Source: DASCNA01 sp036011305
GTDB lineage: Bacteria; Verrucomicrobiota; Lentisphaeria; Victivallales; GWF2-38-69
Length of the DNA: 16,321 nucleotides
Reading direction: 5' to 3'
Assembly: GCA_036011305.1 (NCBI GenBank)
Contig: DASCNA010000208.1
Location: 1-16,321, forward strand
Of the stretch, positions 13,851 to 16,321 are shown piece by piece. The position numbers and the translations under genes are program-made. Numbering within the stretch: position 1 is the first letter of the stretch; each line of letters opens with the position of its first letter. A model generated the notes under the pieces. That model worked only from the letters and a program-made list of their open reading frames with translations, was not told where the DNA came from and did no database searches.

Positions 13851-15269
13851 TTAAAAACGAATTGTTTTTATGATTTTAGAAAGTGGTGGATTTGCTTCTT
13901 CTGTAAAACTGTTTCTATAGTTATTACACATAGTTAAAATATCATGCCACATATTTTTATTTGACACAAAAGGCAGTGTTTTGTCATTTTTATGACCGAT
14001 TGCTTTTTCCATAATATTTTTTAAATGCAGGTGCTCGGGAGGAACTGCCAAAATACATTTTGGGGGATCATCCGAGGTTACACATATATAACCGGCATTT
14101 TGTAATAGAATTAAAGTGTTTGCCAAATAAGTTCTAGGTAAGCCGGAAATATCTGATATTTCACTTATGGTGGGTGGCTGGAGTTCATTTAGGAATCTAT
14201 CCGCTATCACGGCTAGGCAGACCACAGCAATTTCCTGTTGATCTGACGGCTGTATGTCACTGGATAAAATTTGAGATCTGAAGAATTCTAGATTTTGAAT
14301 TGAATATGCAACGTGAGCACCAAATAGAACAATCAACCAACCGACAAATAAAGCGATAAGTAAAATAGGTATAATGCCCACACTGCCGTATAAATAGTGA
14401 GTTCTTATCGCATTGGAAACAAATAGGAAACTAAGCATGTTGTTCAACTGCCATAAAGATCCTCCAATTACTCCGCCTATAATAGCAGGGAATAGTCTAA
14501 CTTTTGTATTAGGTATTATTTTATATAACACTGTAAATAATATCCATATTATAAAAAAGGTGCTTGCCTGATCTGTAAATATTCTGGCAAACCAGACTGA
14601 CTGTCTTAAATTCATGACATCTTTAAATATACTAAATCCTGTTATCCAGAGTAAAATAAGTATAATTGCAGGAAAAAGAGCCATTATGAGCCAGTAATTT
14701 AATACCATTTTCCATATTGCTCTTTTGAAACGGACACCCCAAATATCGTTAAATGCCTTTTCAATTGTTCTCATTAAAGAAACTGAGATGACTATAAGCA
14801 CAATTGCACCATATATGCCTATTTCATGAAAATTCATATTCATTAAAGTTGGTATTAACTGATTGTTGATATAGTTCTGAAGTGATAAGTATAAATTTGC
14901 ACCGGCTTTTCCTGTGTGAAGATCATGGAATACTGGGACAATCCTATAAATAAGAAAATCTACTATTTTAGGAGTATACAGCGGTAAATTTTGTTCTAGA
15001 AAACCTTTAGATAGTGAAATAACTACTAACATTATAGGGATGATTCCCAATACTGTGGCATAGCTTAAAGCACAGGCTACCATTAATGTCTTCTTTTGAG
15101 CAAAGTCAATAAATATAAAATAGAATATTCTGTATAAAAATAGAACAGGGCGATAAGCTGTTGGGATTTTCTTTAAATTAAGTCCCCATAACTCTGTATT
15201 GGAAAGTTTGCGTAGCTTCTTCAATTCTATCCTTAATCGCTGGAAATATTTATTTATCGTATGTTTCAT
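13851..15269 (-). CDS. YihY/virulence factor BrkB-family membrane protein with winged-helix-like tail
   Basis: A multi-spanning inner-membrane protein of the YihY (formerly called RNase BN) family, whose function is unsettled. Of 472 residues, about six membrane segments are visible (about 62-87, 149-168, 187-210, 234-253, 258-284, 295-325). Family motifs are ALSYATVLGIIPIM (67-80), TIEKAFNDIWGV (168-179), YKIIPNTKVRLFPAIIGGVIGG (249-270) and YGSVGIIPILLIALFVGWLIVLFGAHVAY (294-322). The soluble tail (about 341-415, from QQEIAVVCLAVIADRF through DISGLPRTYLANTLILLQNAGYI) looks like a winged helix. The start is 4 bp after the stop of the metalloenzyme gene, so the two are co-translated. RNase activity was assigned historically but is not supported by this sequence. 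Confidence 0.88.
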   Translation of the reverse strand: MKHTINKYFQRLRIELKKLRKLSNTELWGLNLKKIPTAYRPVLFLYRIFYFIFIDFAQKKTLMVACALSYATVLGIIPIMLVVISLSKGFLEQNLPLYTPKIVDFLIYRIVPVFHDLHTGKAGANLYLSLQNYINNQLIPTLMNMNFHEIGIYGAIVLIVISVSLMRTIEKAFNDIWGVRFKRAIWKMVLNYWLIMALFPAIILILLWITGFSIFKDVMNLRQSVWFARIFTDQASTFFIIWILFTVLYKIIPNTKVRLFPAIIGGVIGGSLWQLNNMLSFLFVSNAIRTHYLYGSVGIIPILLIALFVGWLIVLFGAHVAYSIQNLEFFRSQILSSDIQPSDQQEIAVVCLAVIADRFLNELQPPTISEISDISGLPRTYLANTLILLQNAGYICVTSDDPPKCILAVPPEHLHLKNIMEKAIGHKNDKTLPFVSNKNMWHDILTMCNNYRNSFTEEANPPLSKIIKTIRF

Positions 15270-15273
15270 TTGT

Positions 15274-16173
15274 TCACTCTGACAAAATATCTAAAACAAT
15301 TTTATAAATATCAGTTAAATCTTTAATAGTATCTAGTTCAATTTTAGTGTTACCGTAAATCAACAAAGGAACCTTGTTTTTTGTGTGACTCTTAATCTCT
15401 ATATTTTCGCAATTTCCATGATCGCTGCAAATAATTAACACTGTATCCTTATATAGATTATATCTTAAATTGCATATAAATTTATCTAGAATTGAAAAAA
15501 CTTTTTTCATCGAATCCTTTTTTCTTGAATGCCCGACTTTATCCGTAAGGAAAAACTCAAAAAGTGTAAAGTCATAATTTATTGAAATATTTAGTAAATC
15601 CTGTGCTGCTGATTCAGGAGATATTTCATTTAGATGCAACTTTTTTGAGGCAGTAAATCTGGTAATATCGTGATAAACAGCATTTCCAGCTAAAAGATCA
15701 TCTAAATTAAGTGCCCTGCTAAAAGCAGCATTGGACATAACAGTTGTAACTGAAGCAAATCTGCTGTTCATTAACTGTTCAAGAGTATAACCTATATAGG
15801 CATTTGCAAAGATGGGTTTTTTGCCTAGGGTGATAAGCTTAGAAAAAATATTATTTTCATGTATTAAATTTTTTAAGGTTCTAGCTGGAAAACCCGAAAT
15901 ATGCATGCCTTTTAATTTGGCAGCATTAATCCCAGTGTAAATAGTTGCTTGGCCCGTAGCGCTTTGAGGTATACCTTCTATCCCTAAACATGCATCAATA
16001 GGAATAGAATATTCATTAAAAAAATCAGTGAATTCTTTTGAGCAAAACTCTGAATAAATCGAGTTATTCCAGCCTGATGAAGGAACTCCCAATCCATCGA
16101 TCATAACCATAATAACATTTTTGTTAGACATTTTATAGTTCTTATTTTTCATGTTTACTGTAAGTTTATACAT
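15274..16173 (-). CDS. PGM/alkaline-phosphatase-fold metalloenzyme, function unassigned
   Basis: A predicted two-metal hydrolase or mutase of the superfamily containing cofactor-independent phosphoglycerate mutase and phosphopentomutase. In 299 residues the expected metal ligands appear in order: D26 (MIDGLG), nucleophile region PQSATGQATI (69-78, S71 or T73), D211 and H215 (DKVGH), D251-H252 (SDHGN) and H263 (SHTKNKVP). The large inserted domain of true phosphoglycerate mutase is absent, and the usual S-x-x-G-H after the nucleophile reads G-Q. No signal peptide is evident, so it is likely cytosolic. The listed ATG lacks a Shine-Dalgarno site; M15 at 16131 (MSNKNVIMVMIDG) may be the true start. 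The gene overlaps neither neighbour but lies 4 bp before yihY. The fold is clear; substrate and reaction are not. Confidence 0.8.
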   Translation of the reverse strand: MYKLTVNMKNKNYKMSNKNVIMVMIDGLGVPSSGWNNSIYSEFCSKEFTDFFNEYSIPIDACLGIEGIPQSATGQATIYTGINAAKLKGMHISGFPARTLKNLIHENNIFSKLITLGKKPIFANAYIGYTLEQLMNSRFASVTTVMSNAAFSRALNLDDLLAGNAVYHDITRFTASKKLHLNEISPESAAQDLLNISINYDFTLFEFFLTDKVGHSRKKDSMKKVFSILDKFICNLRYNLYKDTVLIICSDHGNCENIEIKSHTKNKVPLLIYGNTKIELDTIKDLTDIYKIVLDILSE

Positions 16174-16321
16174 TTAAATTAAGAGAATAATCGAATGATA
16201 TAATTAACCAATTGACACCATATTATAAATAATAATACCATTTTCTGCCTGAAAATTGTTTTTTTTGTTGAACTTATTTTTATATAGGCTTATTTTAACT
16301 ATAATATATAAATATTATTAT
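16174..16321. other. AT-rich intergenic tail, no gene seen
   Basis: This 148-bp stretch is almost wholly A/T with T- and A-runs. It presumably holds the promoter for the leftward metalloenzyme-yihY pair. A TATAAT reads on the minus strand near 16220-16230 without a recognisable -35, and a TTGACA reads on the plus strand near 16211 with only a poor -10 partner. No open frame or repeat stands out. Confidence 0.4.

Noticed and set aside
1..16321. Mobile elements, CRISPR arrays, defence genes, tRNA or rRNA genes
   Set aside because: No transposase, integrase, regularly spaced repeats, toxin-antitoxin pair or recognisable RNA gene was found on reading both strands; a covariance-model search would be needed to exclude small RNAs.

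Overview
The window looks like ordinary chromosomal housekeeping DNA from an AT-rich, Gram-negative (diderm) bacterium. The outer membrane is indicated by BamA, the outer-membrane beta-barrel insertase, and by an Mla-type lipid transporter. Shine-Dalgarno sites precede many genes (AAGGA, GGAG or AGG before rplY, rpsF, rpsR, rplI, tkt, mlaD and the acetyltransferase), which argues against Bacteroidota. The phylum cannot be fixed from this sequence. The style of Prs, a STAS-MlaE fusion and a single-domain PGM-fold enzyme would suit the PVC group (e.g. Lentisphaerota) or Elusimicrobiota, but that is only a guess.

Left part, 1-7749, all on the minus strand. Reading in the direction of transcription, the order is prs, rplY (L25/CTC), pth, rpsF (S6), ssb, rpsR (S18), rplI (L9), dnaB and then bamA, which runs off the left edge. 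Gaps from prs to dnaB are 3-76 bp, so this is probably one long operon joining nucleotide precursor supply, translation and replication. bamA is set apart by 179 bp with its own candidate promoter and a 9-bp inverted repeat. A compound hairpin sits just before pth, and another inverted repeat lies inside the first codons of dnaB.

Middle part, 7991-11668, plus strand. mlaE, mlaF and mlaD form a compact lipid-transport operon diverging from prs. MlaE carries an N-terminal STAS (MlaB-like) domain and MlaD has a long helical C-terminal tail. A GNAT acetyltransferase follows with its own good promoter and ribosome binding site. A strong hairpin at 11693-11717 separates it from the convergent tkt gene and probably ends transcription from both sides.

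Right part, 11725-16173, minus strand. In transcription order there is a PGM/alkaline-phosphatase-fold metalloenzyme of unknown function, a YihY-family membrane protein with a winged-helix-like tail (4 bp after it), and transketolase. The last 148 bp are very AT-rich with no gene seen.

No RNA gene, mobile element, CRISPR array, phage gene or defence system was recognised, and I saw no strong case for an undescribed system. The points most worth a second look are the unassigned metalloenzyme and its YihY partner, the self-contained Mla transporter, and the structured elements in front of bamA and pth.
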